Positions 35,358 through 44,948 are shown, counted from the stretch's first letter. The stretch: 64,000 nt of DNA from CAVREM01 sp963728825 (GCA_963728825.1 CAVSLA010000001.1:124001-188000), one strand, 5' to 3'. The notes: generated by a model not told the origin, from the letters alone. Numbers and translations: made by a program.

Positions 35358-36677
35358 ATGCAGACCAAGAAATCCGCGCGCCTGTACGCGACCGCCCTTG
35401 AACTCATTCCGGGCGGCGTCAACAGCCCGGTCCGGGCGTTCAAGTCAGTCGGGGCGTCGCCGCTGTTCATCCGCCGCGCCGCGGGCGCACATCTTGAAGA
35501 CGTCGACGGCAACCGGTTGATCGACTACGTCATGTCGTGGGGTCCGCTCATCCACGGGCACGCGCCGCGAGGGCTGGTCAGGGCGCTCGCCGCCGCGGCG
35601 CGAAATGGCACCAGTTACGGCGCCCCCAGTCCTCTCGAGGTCGAGCTGGGCGAACGCGTCCGTCGCCTGATGCCGGCGCTCGAACGGGTGCGCTTCGTGA
35701 GTTCGGGGACCGAAGCGGCGATGAGTGCGCTTCGTGTGGCGAGGGCGGCGACCCGGCGCGAGAAGGTCGTCAAATTCGAGGGGTGCTATCACGGACACGC
35801 CGATGCGTTTCTGGTGCAGGCCGGCTCGGGCGCGCTGACGCTTGGCGTGCCGACCAGCCCGGGCGTCACGCGCGGCGCCGCGAACGACACGCTGGTCGCG
35901 AGCTACAACGACCCGGCGTCAGTCGAGCGGTTCTTCGAGGCCAATCGCGGCGAGATCGCAGCCGTCATCGTCGAACCGATCGCCGGCAACATGGGCCTCG
36001 TGCCGCCCGCGCCAGGGTTCCTCCAAGCGCTCCGCCAGTTGTGCACGACGCACGGCGCGGCACTGATTTTCGACGAAGTGATTTCCGGCTTCCGCGCCGC
36101 ACCGGGCGGCGCACAAGGTCTGTTGGGAGTCGTGCCCGACCTGACATGCCTCGGAAAGATCATCGGCGGCGGTCTGCCGGTCGGGGCATATGGCGGACGC
36201 GCCGAGCTGATGGCTCTGGTGTCTCCAGCCGGTCCCGTCTACCAGGCCGGTACGTTGTCAGGAAACCCGCTCGCGATGACCGCCGGCATCTGGTGCCTCG
36301 ACCGGCTGAAGCCGCGTCTCTACCGGCAGCTGACAGACCTCACGATATCGCTCGCCGCGGGGCTGGCCGATGCGGCTCGCGCCGCGGGAGTGGCCCTGCA
36401 GGTGAACGCATTCGGATCGCTGCTGACACCGTTCTTCACCGACCGATCCGTGCGCGATTTCCAGTCGGCGACCAGCGCCGACACAGAGCTGTACGCGCGG
36501 TTCTTCCGCGGGATGATCGTCCGCGGCGTCTATCCGCCGCCGTCGCAGTTCGAAGCCTGGTTCCTGTCGGCGGCACACACTGCGAAGGACGTCAACCAGA
36601 CGATCGCGGCAGCCAGAGAGGCGATGCAAGAGGTTGCGGAGCCGAGGAGATCAGAAACTGAGGAACTGAGGAACTGA
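35358..36677 (+). CDS. hemL: Glutamate-1-semialdehyde 2,1-aminomutase
   Basis: HemL converts glutamate-1-semialdehyde to 5-aminolevulinate with PLP. The 439-residue protein has IPGGVNSPVRAFK, the phosphate-binding SSGTEAAMSALRVAR, FEGCYHGHAD, FDEVISGFR and the PLP lysine in CLGKIIGGGLPVGAYGG. ATG 35358 is used over TTG 35352. The last eight residues (SETEELRN) and the stop are encoded by an 8-bp tandem repeat, so the original C-terminus may have been replaced. It is the last gene of the hem operon. Confidence 0.96.
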   Translation: MQTKKSARLYATALELIPGGVNSPVRAFKSVGASPLFIRRAAGAHLEDVDGNRLIDYVMSWGPLIHGHAPRGLVRALAAAARNGTSYGAPSPLEVELGERVRRLMPALERVRFVSSGTEAAMSALRVARAATRREKVVKFEGCYHGHADAFLVQAGSGALTLGVPTSPGVTRGAANDTLVASYNDPASVERFFEANRGEIAAVIVEPIAGNMGLVPPAPGFLQALRQLCTTHGAALIFDEVISGFRAAPGGAQGLLGVVPDLTCLGKIIGGGLPVGAYGGRAELMALVSPAGPVYQAGTLSGNPLAMTAGIWCLDRLKPRLYRQLTDLTISLAAGLADAARAAGVALQVNAFGSLLTPFFTDRSVRDFQSATSADTELYARFFRGMIVRGVYPPPSQFEAWFLSAAHTAKDVNQTIAAAREAMQEVAEPRRSETEELRN

Positions 36678-36704
36678 GGAACTGGGAGTTCCCCAGCTCC
36701 TCAG
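36655..36704. terminator. 8-bp tandem repeat and hairpin at the hemL end
   Basis: Three copies of AACTGAGG run from about 36656 and end in a hairpin. CTGAG (36674-36678) pairs with CTCAG (36700-36704), and CTGGG (36682-36686) with CCCAG (36692-36696). The hemL stop codon is inside the array, and a convergent gene ends at 36713. A bidirectional terminator is likely. Confidence 0.65.
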
Positions 36705-36712
36705 TGCGAGTG

Positions 36713-37625
36713 TTAGCGCAGATCCAACCCGGTATCGAGCCTGATGCGCAGCACGGATCCGGCTGGGAGCTCGACGTCCGTGCCCTCGGTGGCCGCGATC
36801 GTGCCGCCCGCGCCGATCAGGATTCCAGTAATCGCTCCTTTGATACCGCCGAGAATGCCGCCGATGATCGCGCCGACGCCGGCACCGGCGCCGATGCGGG
36901 CGGTCTCGCCGCGGATGCCTTCGCTCTCGAGCGCCTGCGTGACGGTGGCACGCAGCGGATAGTCACGGCCATTGATGGTGATCTGATCGAAGGCCAGCGT
37001 CATCTTGCCCTGGCGTTCGAGCCGGCCGGCCTTCGTCACCGAGCTGACGACGCCGCGCAGGACGGAACCTGCCGGAATCAGCAGCCGATCGCCTTCGCGC
37101 AGGTCGACCACAGTGGTGGCCTCGAATCGATCTTCGACCTGTGCGGTGGCGGACGAGAGCGGGTCCTGCAGCCGGACGTCGAGCTCGGTGCCGACGGGCA
37201 CCTCGACGTCGGATTCCCGGTTCCCAGAAGTCCCCACGCCAGCACGGCGATCGGCTTGAGGCCGCCCGCTCGACGCCGACCCGGACCGCGCCGCGGTGTC
37301 ACCGCGTGCGCGATTGCGGATGTCGTCGATCCGATCGCGCAGATCGGCATACTCGCCGCGCGTGATCGGCTCGTTCTTGCGCAGTTTCACTCTGAGATAG
37401 ATCGTTTCGTCGCGCGCGTCGTCGAGCTCGTCCTCGAGCTGCGCGGCAAGCGTGGCGTCGCGGCCCCGCGTCTGGGTCACGTCGCGTGATGCGTCGTAAA
37501 TGCTGTCTTGCAGTCGCTGAATGTCGGCGTTGCTGACGGCACTCTGTCCGGCGGCTGGCGACGCCGCACCGGCCAGTACCTGCAAGGGCAAGCGTAAGCA
37601 CGCCGCTCGAGCGCATGAGTCGCAC
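36713..37625 (-). CDS. Exported glycine-zipper protein (frameshift in signal peptide)
   Basis: A predicted periplasmic or envelope protein of about 303 residues. A charged helical region (DATLAAQLEDELDDARDETI) follows a signal peptide. A beta-rich domain comes next, with paired motifs VPVGTELDVRLQDPLSS and IPAGSVLRGVVSS, then a glycine zipper (GAGAGVGAIIGGILGGIKGA) and a last ELPAGSVLRIRLD strand. The function is not known. GGAGGAGG stands 5 nt before GTG 37625, but the frame breaks near 37580 by one extra base; correcting it joins MRSSGVLTLALA to VLAGAASPAAG as a normal signal peptide. It follows rseP in the same direction. Confidence 0.7.
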
Positions 37626-37690
37626 TGAAACCTCCTCCAACTTTGGACGGTTAGTGCAAGAACAAAGCCGGAGGCAGAGGTGGCGCCCTG

Positions 37691-39028
37691 TCAGCGCCAG
37701 GGCATCAGTCGTTCGATCCAGGTGATCCGGGTGAGGTCGTTGTAAATGGCGGTAACCATGAGCATCATCAGCACGACGAAGCCCGCGAGCAGCATCTTCT
37801 CTTTGACGCGCATGCTGAAATCCCGGCGAGCCACCCCTTCCATTGCCATGATGAAGATGTGTCCACCGTCGAGGACGGGAATCGGCAGAAGGTTGAGCAG
37901 CCCCAGGTTGAGGCTGATGTTCGCCATCAGGTTGAAAAGCGCAATCCACCCCAGCTGCGCCGATTCGCCCGACAGCTGGGCGATCGCGACCGGGCCCATC
38001 AGCTGCTTGGGCGAGGTCTGCCCGCTGATCAGTCCCCAGATGGTGTCGAGGATGAGACGCGTCATCTCGTAGTTGCGCTGCACGCTCATCACGATCGCCT
38101 GGAAGACGCCCGGCTGCACCTTCTTCATTTCCTCGCCGAGGCCGACGCCGATGCAGCCTTGATCGCCGGCGACTCCCTGGCAGCCGGTGATCGGCACAAC
38201 GGTGATGTCGCGTTGCTCCCCGTCCCGGCGGACCGATACGGTGATCGGCTTGCCGGTATTCCGGCCGATGATGCCGACCAGCTGATTCGGCAGCACGATC
38301 GGTTCATCGTTGATCGCGAGAATCACGTCGCCAGGTCGGATCCCAGCGCGCTCGGCCGGCTCACCGGCCGTCACCCGGGGTACGTTCGGATGCGCGTCCG
38401 GCCACACGCCGATGTCGCCAATCTCGTATTTGCTCTCGGGTAGAGCCACCGGTGTGACCTGGCGCGCCAGCTCGCGGCCCTGGCGCTGCAGGGTGACAGT
38501 CACTTCCCGATTCGGCCGGGTGGCGACCGCGATGAAGAACTGTTCCCACGTCTTGACGCTGCGTCCGGCGACGGTGAGGATGAGATCGCCGCGGCGGATG
38601 TCGGCCTTGGCCGCGGGCGAATCGGGCGACACCGCGCCGACGGCCGGCGGCTGATCCTGATAGACCGGCACGTCGGCGCCTTGGTACAACACCACGGCCA
38701 GCAGTACGACCGCGAGCCCGAGATTCATCAGCGGGCCCATGATCAGCACCTGAAAGCGCTCCCACTTCGACTTCGAGAGAAACTCGTCGTCCCGGCCGGT
38801 GCGCGCATCCTCCGGATTTTCGCCGGCCATCTTCACGTAGCCGCCGAGCGGCAGAGCGCCGATGCCGTATTCCGTATCGCCGCGGCGGAAGCTCAGAATC
38901 GTCGGATTGAACCCGAGCTGAAATTTCAAGACCTTGATGCCGACGCGTTTGGCCGCCACAAAATGTCCGAGCTCGTGCACGAACACCAGCACGCCCAGCA
39001 CGAACACGAATGCGAGAAATGTCGTCAT
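37691..39028 (-). CDS. rseP: RIP metalloprotease RseP (site-2 protease, M50)
   Basis: RseP cleaves transmembrane segments of anti-sigma factors and remnant signal peptides. The 445-residue protein has the zinc motif HELGH at residues 18-22 in the first helix. Two PDZ domains follow (about 120-200 and 205-285, with DIRRGDLILTVAGRSV and GIRPGDVILAINDEPI). The third ligand is in LLPIPVLDGGHIF. The small loop GCQGVAGDQGCIG in the second PDZ has a Cys pair. It ends the uppS-cdsA-dxr-rseP order that is widespread in bacteria. Confidence 0.95.
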   Translation of the reverse strand: MTTFLAFVFVLGVLVFVHELGHFVAAKRVGIKVLKFQLGFNPTILSFRRGDTEYGIGALPLGGYVKMAGENPEDARTGRDDEFLSKSKWERFQVLIMGPLMNLGLAVVLLAVVLYQGADVPVYQDQPPAVGAVSPDSPAAKADIRRGDLILTVAGRSVKTWEQFFIAVATRPNREVTVTLQRQGRELARQVTPVALPESKYEIGDIGVWPDAHPNVPRVTAGEPAERAGIRPGDVILAINDEPIVLPNQLVGIIGRNTGKPITVSVRRDGEQRDITVVPITGCQGVAGDQGCIGVGLGEEMKKVQPGVFQAIVMSVQRNYEMTRLILDTIWGLISGQTSPKQLMGPVAIAQLSGESAQLGWIALFNLMANISLNLGLLNLLPIPVLDGGHIFIMAMEGVARRDFSMRVKEKMLLAGFVVLMMLMVTAIYNDLTRITWIERLMPWR

Positions 39029-39045
39029 GCTTCAGACTTCCCACC

Positions 39046-40236
39046 TCAGACTTCGGACCCGAGTGTGCCCACTTCCGATTGTACCTTGCGGGCAATCTCC
39101 AGAGAATACTGGCGCGCCCATTGATTTACCTGACGGACTTCCTGCAGGCTCGCCACGTGAACCGGCTGGTGTGCCGCCATGGCCTGGGAAATCACCTGCG
39201 GGATGCCGTTGAAGGCCAATTGCCCCTCGAGGAACATCGCCACGGCAACTTCGTTGGCGGCGTTGAGCACCACCGGCAGGCTTCGCTCCGCCTCGAGCGC
39301 GCGGAAGGCGAGTTGCAAACATGGGAAGGCCTCGGTATCCGGCGCGTCGAAATCGAGTCGGCCGGCCCGGGTCAGGTCCAGTGACGGCAGAGGTGTCGTC
39401 CAGCGATCCGGATAGGAGAACGCGTACTGGATCGGCAGGCGCATGTCAGTGACGCTCATTTGCGCGATCAGCGAGCCATCGACCAGCTCGACCAGCGAAT
39501 GCACCACCGACTGCGGATGAATCACGACATCGATCTGCTCACGGCGCAGGCCGAAGAGCCAGTGGGCCTCGATGACTTCGAGCCCTTTGTTCATCAGCGT
39601 CGCGGAATCGATGGTGATTTTGCGGCCCATCCGCCAGGTCGGGTGCTTGAGCGCGTCGGCGGCGGTGACGTTGGTCAGTTCGGAGCGGCGGCGGCCGCGG
39701 AACGGTCCCCCTGATGCGGTCAAGATGATCCGTTTCACTTCCGACCCGCCACGGGCATGAAGACACTGATGGACGGCGTTATGTTCGCTGTCGACCGGGA
39801 GAATCGACACGCCGCGCCGCTGCGCCGCCTCGGTGACGATCCCGCCCGCCATGACCAGTATTTCCTTGTTGGCCAGCGCGATCGTCTTGCCGTGTTCAAT
39901 CGCGGCCAGCACTGCCTCGAGACCATCCGTGCCGGACGAGGCGCACAGCACCAGGTCGGCGTCGGGATGCGATGCGACCGCGATCAGGCCGTCGCACCCG
40001 GTGCCGCCGATCGCCACCTCGGGTCCAATGCCGGTCTGCTTCAGCCGATCGATGGCAGCGGGCGACGCCATCGCCACCAGCCGCGGCCGGTAGCGCGCGG
40101 TCTGTTCGGCCAGAAGTTCGGCATTCTCTCCCGCGGCCAGCGCCACCACCTGAAGACGATCCGGATGGGCGTCGACGACCGCCAGCGCGCTCCGGCCAAT
40201 CGACCCGGTCGATCCGAGGATGGCAACCTGTTTCAC
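39046..40236 (-). CDS. dxr: 1-deoxy-D-xylulose 5-phosphate reductoisomerase
   Basis: Dxr (IspC) makes 2-C-methyl-D-erythritol 4-phosphate in the non-mevalonate isoprenoid pathway. The 396-residue protein has the NADPH motif ILGSTGSIGRSAL and LANKEILVMAGG. The metal and substrate residues sit in PVDSEHNAVHQCL and LTASGGPFRG, and the flexible loop region in HPTWRMGRKITIDSATLMNKGLEVIEA. GTG 40236 overlaps the cdsA stop by 4 nt. It supplies isoprenoid precursors to the neighbouring UppS reaction. Confidence 0.96.
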   Translation of the reverse strand: MKQVAILGSTGSIGRSALAVVDAHPDRLQVVALAAGENAELLAEQTARYRPRLVAMASPAAIDRLKQTGIGPEVAIGGTGCDGLIAVASHPDADLVLCASSGTDGLEAVLAAIEHGKTIALANKEILVMAGGIVTEAAQRRGVSILPVDSEHNAVHQCLHARGGSEVKRIILTASGGPFRGRRRSELTNVTAADALKHPTWRMGRKITIDSATLMNKGLEVIEAHWLFGLRREQIDVVIHPQSVVHSLVELVDGSLIAQMSVTDMRLPIQYAFSYPDRWTTPLPSLDLTRAGRLDFDAPDTEAFPCLQLAFRALEAERSLPVVLNAANEVAVAMFLEGQLAFNGIPQVISQAMAAHQPVHVASLQEVRQVNQWARQYSLEIARKVQSEVGTLGSEV

Positions 40237-41042
40237 AAGTACTTCAGGACCACGTAGTAGATCGGCGCCGCGAACAGCAGCGCATCGATGCGATCGAGGA
40301 TCCCGCCGTGGCCGGGAATCAGGCTCGAGCTGTCTTTGACGCCCGCGCTGCGCTTCAACATCGATTCGAACAGATCACCGGCGATGCCCAGCGCGACGAC
40401 GGCCGCGCCGAGCCCGACCCGGATGGCGACCGGCGCCGGCGGCAGCCACCAGCCGCCGACGATGGCGAGGAAGACCGCGCCGCAGACGAACCCGCCCACG
40501 GCGCCGGCAATCGTCTTCTTCGGACTGATCGTCGGGGCCAGCAGCCTTCGTCCAAAGGCCCGTCCAGTGTAGTACTGCGCGGTGTCGCTGATCATCACGG
40601 TCGACATCAGCAGAAACAGGGCGTCGGCGCCATGCGCCTCTCTGACCGCGATCATCCCGCCGATCGGCAGGCCCAGATACAGCGCCGGAAACAGGGCGGC
40701 CGCTGCGGAGCCGAGCGCGTCCCGGCCGCCGCGCCACGTCACCAGCGCCGTGGCGGCGAGCGCGACGAAGGCCGACATCAGCACCACGTCGATCGCGGTG
40801 CCGGGCGCCGGGATCAGGACTCGCGAAAACGCCGCGCCGGTTGCCAACACCGCCGCGCCGGCGGCGACCGGTGGCACACTCAGACCCGCGGCGGCAGCCA
40901 GCGTCAGGTACTCGCGAAACGCCACCAGCAGCAGTGCTTCGGCGACGATCAGAAACCACACCGCCGACGCGAACCACACGACGGCGATCGCCAGCAGCAC
41001 GAGCACCGCGCCGCTCGCAACGCGGGTAATCCCTTGGGACAC
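40233..41042 (-). CDS. cdsA: Phosphatidate cytidylyltransferase
   Basis: CdsA makes CDP-diacylglycerol, the branch point of phospholipid synthesis. The 269-residue protein has about seven or eight helices. The C-terminal family signature holds KRSAGVKDSSSLIPGHGG and GILDRIDALL, and DTAQYYTGRAFGRR precedes it. GTG 41042 shares one base with the uppS stop (TAGTG) and gives a normal-length protein; the open frame upstream runs antiframe through uppS. Confidence 0.93.
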   Translation of the reverse strand: MSQGITRVASGAVLVLLAIAVVWFASAVWFLIVAEALLLVAFREYLTLAAAAGLSVPPVAAGAAVLATGAAFSRVLIPAPGTAIDVVLMSAFVALAATALVTWRGGRDALGSAAAALFPALYLGLPIGGMIAVREAHGADALFLLMSTVMISDTAQYYTGRAFGRRLLAPTISPKKTIAGAVGGFVCGAVFLAIVGGWWLPPAPVAIRVGLGAAVVALGIAGDLFESMLKRSAGVKDSSSLIPGHGGILDRIDALLFAAPIYYVVLKYL

Positions 41043-41833
41043 TACTTGGCGCTGACCGCCACCGGCGACGGCTTGATACCGCCGTAGCGCCGTTCGCGTT
41101 TCTGGTAGGCGACGACGGCATCGAGGAGATCGCGTCTCCGGAAGTCCGGCCACAGGGTTTCGGTGACCCAGATCTCCGAATAGGCGATTTGCCACAGCAG
41201 GAAGTTGCTGATTCGCATTTCGCCACTCGTGCGAATCAGCAGATCGGGATCCGGCTGACCCGCGGTGTAGAGCAACGAGGCGAACCGACCCTCGTCCAGA
41301 TCGTCGGCCGACACGCCAGCGGCAATGGCGCGGCGCGCCGCATCGACGATCTCAGCCCGGCCGCCATAGTTCAGCGCGATGTTGAACAGCATGCCACTGT
41401 TCGACGCGGTCTTCGCGATCCCGGCCTCGAGCTCGTGCTGGACGTCCGGCGCGAGCTCTTCGGACCGCCCGATCACCTGGAAGCGGATGTTGTTCTGCAG
41501 CAGCGTGTTCAGCTCGAGCCTGATGTAGCGCTTGAGCAGCATCATCAGCGTGTTGACTTCGGCGCGCGGCCGCTTCCAGTTCTCGACCGAAAACGCGTAG
41601 AGGGTCAACACCTCGATGCCGAGCCGCGCCGAAGTCTCGACCACGTCGCGCACCGAATCGATGCCGGCGCGATGGCCCTCGACCCGCGGCAGGTGCCGCT
41701 GTGCCGCCCACCGGCCGTTGCCGTCCATGATGATCGCGATATGGGCTGGCAGCTGATCGAAGTTCACCTGGCGGGCCAGCTGTTCGTCCGGTGATCCGGC
41801 CGGAATCCAAGCCAGGAGCTGCTCAAGCGACAT
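41042..41833 (-). CDS. uppS: Undecaprenyl (isoprenyl) diphosphate synthase
   Basis: UppS is a cis-prenyltransferase that makes the C55 lipid carrier for peptidoglycan and O-antigen. The 263-residue protein has the catalytic Asp in IAIIMDGNGRWAAQR, the RxxGH motif in EGHRAGIDSV, TLYAFSVENWKRP, NYGGRAEI and DLLIRTSGEMRISNFLLWQ. It is the first of the uppS-cdsA-dxr-rseP series, 35 bp after truA. Confidence 0.96.
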   Translation of the reverse strand: MSLEQLLAWIPAGSPDEQLARQVNFDQLPAHIAIIMDGNGRWAAQRHLPRVEGHRAGIDSVRDVVETSARLGIEVLTLYAFSVENWKRPRAEVNTLMMLLKRYIRLELNTLLQNNIRFQVIGRSEELAPDVQHELEAGIAKTASNSGMLFNIALNYGGRAEIVDAARRAIAAGVSADDLDEGRFASLLYTAGQPDPDLLIRTSGEMRISNFLLWQIAYSEIWVTETLWPDFRRRDLLDAVVAYQKRERRYGGIKPSPVAVSAK

Positions 41834-41868
41834 GCGGAAGGCCCTTCGCCGTAAACGTCGATTCTACC

Positions 41869-42609
41869 CTACTCATCGTAGGCCACCGCCATCAGGAACA
41901 GGCCCTGCGGCGGAGCGGTCGGACCTGCGCCACGCCGGTCGCGCGACGCCAGCACGTCCGCGACCCAGGCCGGCGAACGGCGCCGGCGGCCGACCTCGAC
42001 CAGCGTGCCGACGATGTTGCGGACCATGTGACGAAGAAACCCCTCGCCGGCCGTGTCATAGAACAACAGATCGGATTCCCGCACCACGCGCGACATCGTC
42101 ACGGTCCGGGTCGTCGTCTGCGTATCGCTCCCGGTCCCCTGGAAGGCGGCGAAATCGTGAGTGCCGGTGAGCAGCCCGGCCGCATCGTTCATGAGGTCGG
42201 CGTCGAGCGGGATCGGTACGTGCCACGCGTAGCGCTGCTCGAATGGACTCATCACGTCGGCGTTCCAGATTCGATAGCGATAGCTCTTGTGCCGCGCCTC
42301 GAAGCGCGCGTGGAAGTCGTCCCCGGCCAGCGTGGCGTCGAGAATGCGCACCGACGGCGGCAGGCGGATGTTGGTCGCGCGGATCAACGCGGCCGTCTCG
42401 ATGTCGCGTCGCAGCTGCATCGACGCCACCTGCCCGCGCGCGTGGACGCCCGCGTCGGTGCGGCCCGCACCAATCACGCTGACCGGGCGGCCGTCGAGCT
42501 CCGCCAGCGCCTCCTCCAGCAGCCCCTGAATCGAGACGCCGTTGGCCTGGCGCTGCCAGCCGACGAAGTCGGTTCCGTCGTAGCCGATCGTCAGCTTGAA
42601 GGTCGGCAA
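41869..42609 (-). CDS. truA: tRNA pseudouridine(38-40) synthase TruA
   Basis: TruA modifies uridines 38-40 in the anticodon stem. The 246-residue protein begins FKLTIGYDGTDFVGWQRQ and has the catalytic Asp in VIGAGRTDAGVHARGQVA. ARHKSYRYRIW and GEGFLRHMVRNIVGTLVEVG follow, and PQGLFLMAVAY ends it. No ATG fits the family start; TTG at 42609 yields the normal N-terminus and leaves 10 bp to the pyrE stop. Confidence 0.94.
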   Translation of the reverse strand: MPTFKLTIGYDGTDFVGWQRQANGVSIQGLLEEALAELDGRPVSVIGAGRTDAGVHARGQVASMQLRRDIETAALIRATNIRLPPSVRILDATLAGDDFHARFEARHKSYRYRIWNADVMSPFEQRYAWHVPIPLDADLMNDAAGLLTGTHDFAAFQGTGSDTQTTTRTVTMSRVVRESDLLFYDTAGEGFLRHMVRNIVGTLVEVGRRRRSPAWVADVLASRDRRGAGPTAPPQGLFLMAVAYDE

Positions 42610-42619
42610 TCGGGCGGTC

Positions 42620-43198
42620 TCAGGCGACCGGACGGGATCCGGGCTTGACCACCGGCAGGCCCTGCGCGCATAGCGGACAGCTCTCCGGCTCGTAGGTCGG
42701 CAGGGCGATGGCGACGAGCGAGCGGAACGGCACGTCGAAGGTCGCCGCGCCGCCGCTGCGATCGACGATCGAGCCCACGCCGACCACGCGGCCACCGGCA
42801 GCCGTCGCCACCTGAATCGTCTCGCGAGTCGACTTCCCGGTCGTCAACACATCTTCGACGACCAGCACCCGATCGCTTTCCGCGAGGATGAAGCCGCGGC
42901 GAAGCTGCAGCGCGCCATCCTGTCGTTCGGCGAACACGGCCCGCACGCCGAGTGCGCGCGCGACCTCGTGTCCGATGATGACGCCACCCAGGGCCGGCGA
43001 CAGCACCACGGTCGGATTGAGATCGGCGACGCACGCGCCGATCGCGCGGCCGAGCGCTTCGGCGTGTTGCGGATGCTGGAGGACCAGCGCGCTCTGCAGA
43101 TAACCCGAGCTGTGGAGACCCGAGCTCAGTCGGAAGTGGCCGTCGAGCAGCGCACCAGACTTACGGAACAGAACCTGGAGGTCGTCTGAACTTGTCAT
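42620..43198 (-). CDS. pyrE: Orotate phosphoribosyltransferase
   Basis: PyrE transfers phosphoribose from PRPP to orotate. The 192-residue protein has the PRPP loop VLVVEDVLTTGKSTRET, SSGLHSSGYLQSALVLQHP at the N-terminus and SPALGGVIIGHEVAR. The C-terminal CPLCAQG holds a Cys pair, as in PyrE of many bacteria. ATG 43198 is used; a GTG one codon earlier is possible. It leads a six- or seven-gene minus-strand operon and lies head-to-head with the TolC-like gene. Confidence 0.95.
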   Translation of the reverse strand: MTSSDDLQVLFRKSGALLDGHFRLSSGLHSSGYLQSALVLQHPQHAEALGRAIGACVADLNPTVVLSPALGGVIIGHEVARALGVRAVFAERQDGALQLRRGFILAESDRVLVVEDVLTTGKSTRETIQVATAAGGRVVGVGSIVDRSGGAATFDVPFRSLVAIALPTYEPESCPLCAQGLPVVKPGSRPVA

Positions 43199-43237
43199 CA
43201 CGCGATCGGAAGTCCCCTGAATGCAAGCGGTTCGCGG

Positions 43238-43248
43238 TAGTATACAAT
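43238..43248. promoter_or_regulatory. Shared divergent -10 region of pyrE and the TolC-like gene
   Basis: TAGTATACAAT contains TATACA/TACAAT on the plus strand and TATACT on the minus strand. It lies about 40 bp from pyrE and about 80 bp from the TolC-like start. GTTCG (upstream) and CGAAC (downstream) flank it as a loose inverted repeat. -35 elements are weak. Confidence 0.4.
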
Positions 43249-43327
43249 TCGAAGGTACGAACCGAACGGACCCGCCTGACGTCTATTACTCAGACGTTCT
43301 TTCTCTCTCTTGATGGAGCAGTGTGCA

Positions 43328-44887
43328 ATGCGAAGTGCAGTTCTCAGAGCCGAGCTGACCCTGGTGGTCGTGCTCATGTCCGTGGTGTCCGTTTTCGGTC
43401 AAAGCGGACAGTCCGCCGCCGCATCGACCCGGCGCCTTTCGGTGGACGACGCGGTGCGCCTGGCGGTGGAACAGAACCTGGGAATCCGGATCGAGCGATT
43501 GAATCCGGAGATTCAGGACGTCGCCATTTCGCAGACCCGCTCGTCGTGGTCGCCGTCCTTGACGTCGAGCCTGCAGCGGACGTCGATCGACTCCGCGCCC
43601 ACCAACGTGTTTGCCGGCGGGCTGGACAAGATCACCGACTCGCGCGTCGAGACCGCGGTCGGCGTCAGTCAGTTGCTGCCGACCGGCGCCAACTACACGT
43701 TTACCTGGAACAACTCGCGGTTCGCGTCGAGCAATTTCTTCAACACGTTCAACCCGCAGCTGTCCTCCAACATCAACCTCAATGTTTCCCAGCCGCTGCT
43801 TCGGAATTTCAAGATCGACAACGTCCGGCAGCAGCTCGCCATCAATCAGAAGATCCGCGACAACACCGACACGACGCTGCAGGCCACCATCACCCAGACG
43901 GTCCGCAACGTCAAGAACGCGTATTGGGATCTGGCGTTTGCCATCAACAACCTCAACGCGCAGCGCCAGTCATTGGATTTGTCGAAGCGGCTGCTCGCCG
44001 ACAACGAAAAGCGTGTGCAGATCGGCACGATGGCGCCGATCGACATCGTCGAAGCACAGTCCGAAGTCGCCCGCAACGACGAGTCGGTGATTGTCGCCGA
44101 GGCCGCGATCAAGCAGGCGGAGGACCGTCTGCGCGCGCTGATCTTCGACCCTTCGTCACCGGACTTCTGGACGCTGACCATCGAGCCGAGTGACGCGGCC
44201 CCATTCCAGGCACAGGTCATCGAACCGGAAGCGGCCGTGCGACGGGCACTCGATAACCGGACAGACCTCAGACAGGCGAAGAACGGCCTGGAACAGGACG
44301 ACATCGGCATCCGCTATCTGCGCAACCAGCTCTTGCCGGACGTGAATGCCAACCTTTCCTACCGCGGGACCGGAACCGGCGGCACGCGTTACCAGACCAA
44401 CGCGGCGGCCGTGCTGGCTGGCGCCGCACCCACGCGCGAGCTCGTGTTGCAGCGCGGCTACAGCAATGTGCTCGGCGACGTCTTCGGAAACGCCTTCCCG
44501 ACCTGGGCCTTTGGCGTCGAGATCGGATATCCGCTCGGCACGAGCACGCAGGAAGCCAACCTCGCGCGCGCCCGCCTCGAGTATTCCCAGGCGCAGACGC
44601 AGCTGCGGAACCTGGAGCTGCAGGTCGCCACCCAGGTACGCGACGCGGCGCGCACCGTGCAAACCAACCAGAAGCGGGTCGACAGCACACGCGCCGCGCG
44701 AGAGCTCGCCGAGCGCCGGCTCGAAGCGGCGGAGAAGAAATTCGCCGCCGGCATCGAGACGAGCTTCTTCGTCTTCCAGGCACAACGCGACCTCGCACAG
44801 GCGCGGACCTCGGAAGTGCGGGCGATTTCGGATTACAACAAGTCGCTCGTCGACTTCGAGGCCGTGCAGGAAGTCCCGCTTAGATAG
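43328..44887 (+). CDS. TolC family outer membrane protein
   Basis: This 519-residue exported protein has a signal peptide cleaved near VSVFG-Q. It shows two outer-membrane-efflux repeats rich in long coiled coils, for example NVKNAYWDLAFAINNLNAQRQSL in the first half and ARLEYSQAQTQLRNLELQVATQVRD in the second. These form the trimeric channel-tunnel of RND, ABC or type I export systems. No membrane-fusion or pump gene is adjacent, so its partners are elsewhere. ATG 43328 is preferred over 43313 because GGAG lies 9 nt upstream. Confidence 0.88.
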   Translation: MRSAVLRAELTLVVVLMSVVSVFGQSGQSAAASTRRLSVDDAVRLAVEQNLGIRIERLNPEIQDVAISQTRSSWSPSLTSSLQRTSIDSAPTNVFAGGLDKITDSRVETAVGVSQLLPTGANYTFTWNNSRFASSNFFNTFNPQLSSNINLNVSQPLLRNFKIDNVRQQLAINQKIRDNTDTTLQATITQTVRNVKNAYWDLAFAINNLNAQRQSLDLSKRLLADNEKRVQIGTMAPIDIVEAQSEVARNDESVIVAEAAIKQAEDRLRALIFDPSSPDFWTLTIEPSDAAPFQAQVIEPEAAVRRALDNRTDLRQAKNGLEQDDIGIRYLRNQLLPDVNANLSYRGTGTGGTRYQTNAAAVLAGAAPTRELVLQRGYSNVLGDVFGNAFPTWAFGVEIGYPLGTSTQEANLARARLEYSQAQTQLRNLELQVATQVRDAARTVQTNQKRVDSTRAARELAERRLEAAEKKFAAGIETSFFVFQAQRDLAQARTSEVRAISDYNKSLVDFEAVQEVPLR

Positions 44888-44948
44888 AAGGTGCGAGGCT
44901 GGGCAACGCTGGGGGCCAATCCGCTCCGGCCTCAGCCCAGCCTCGTCA

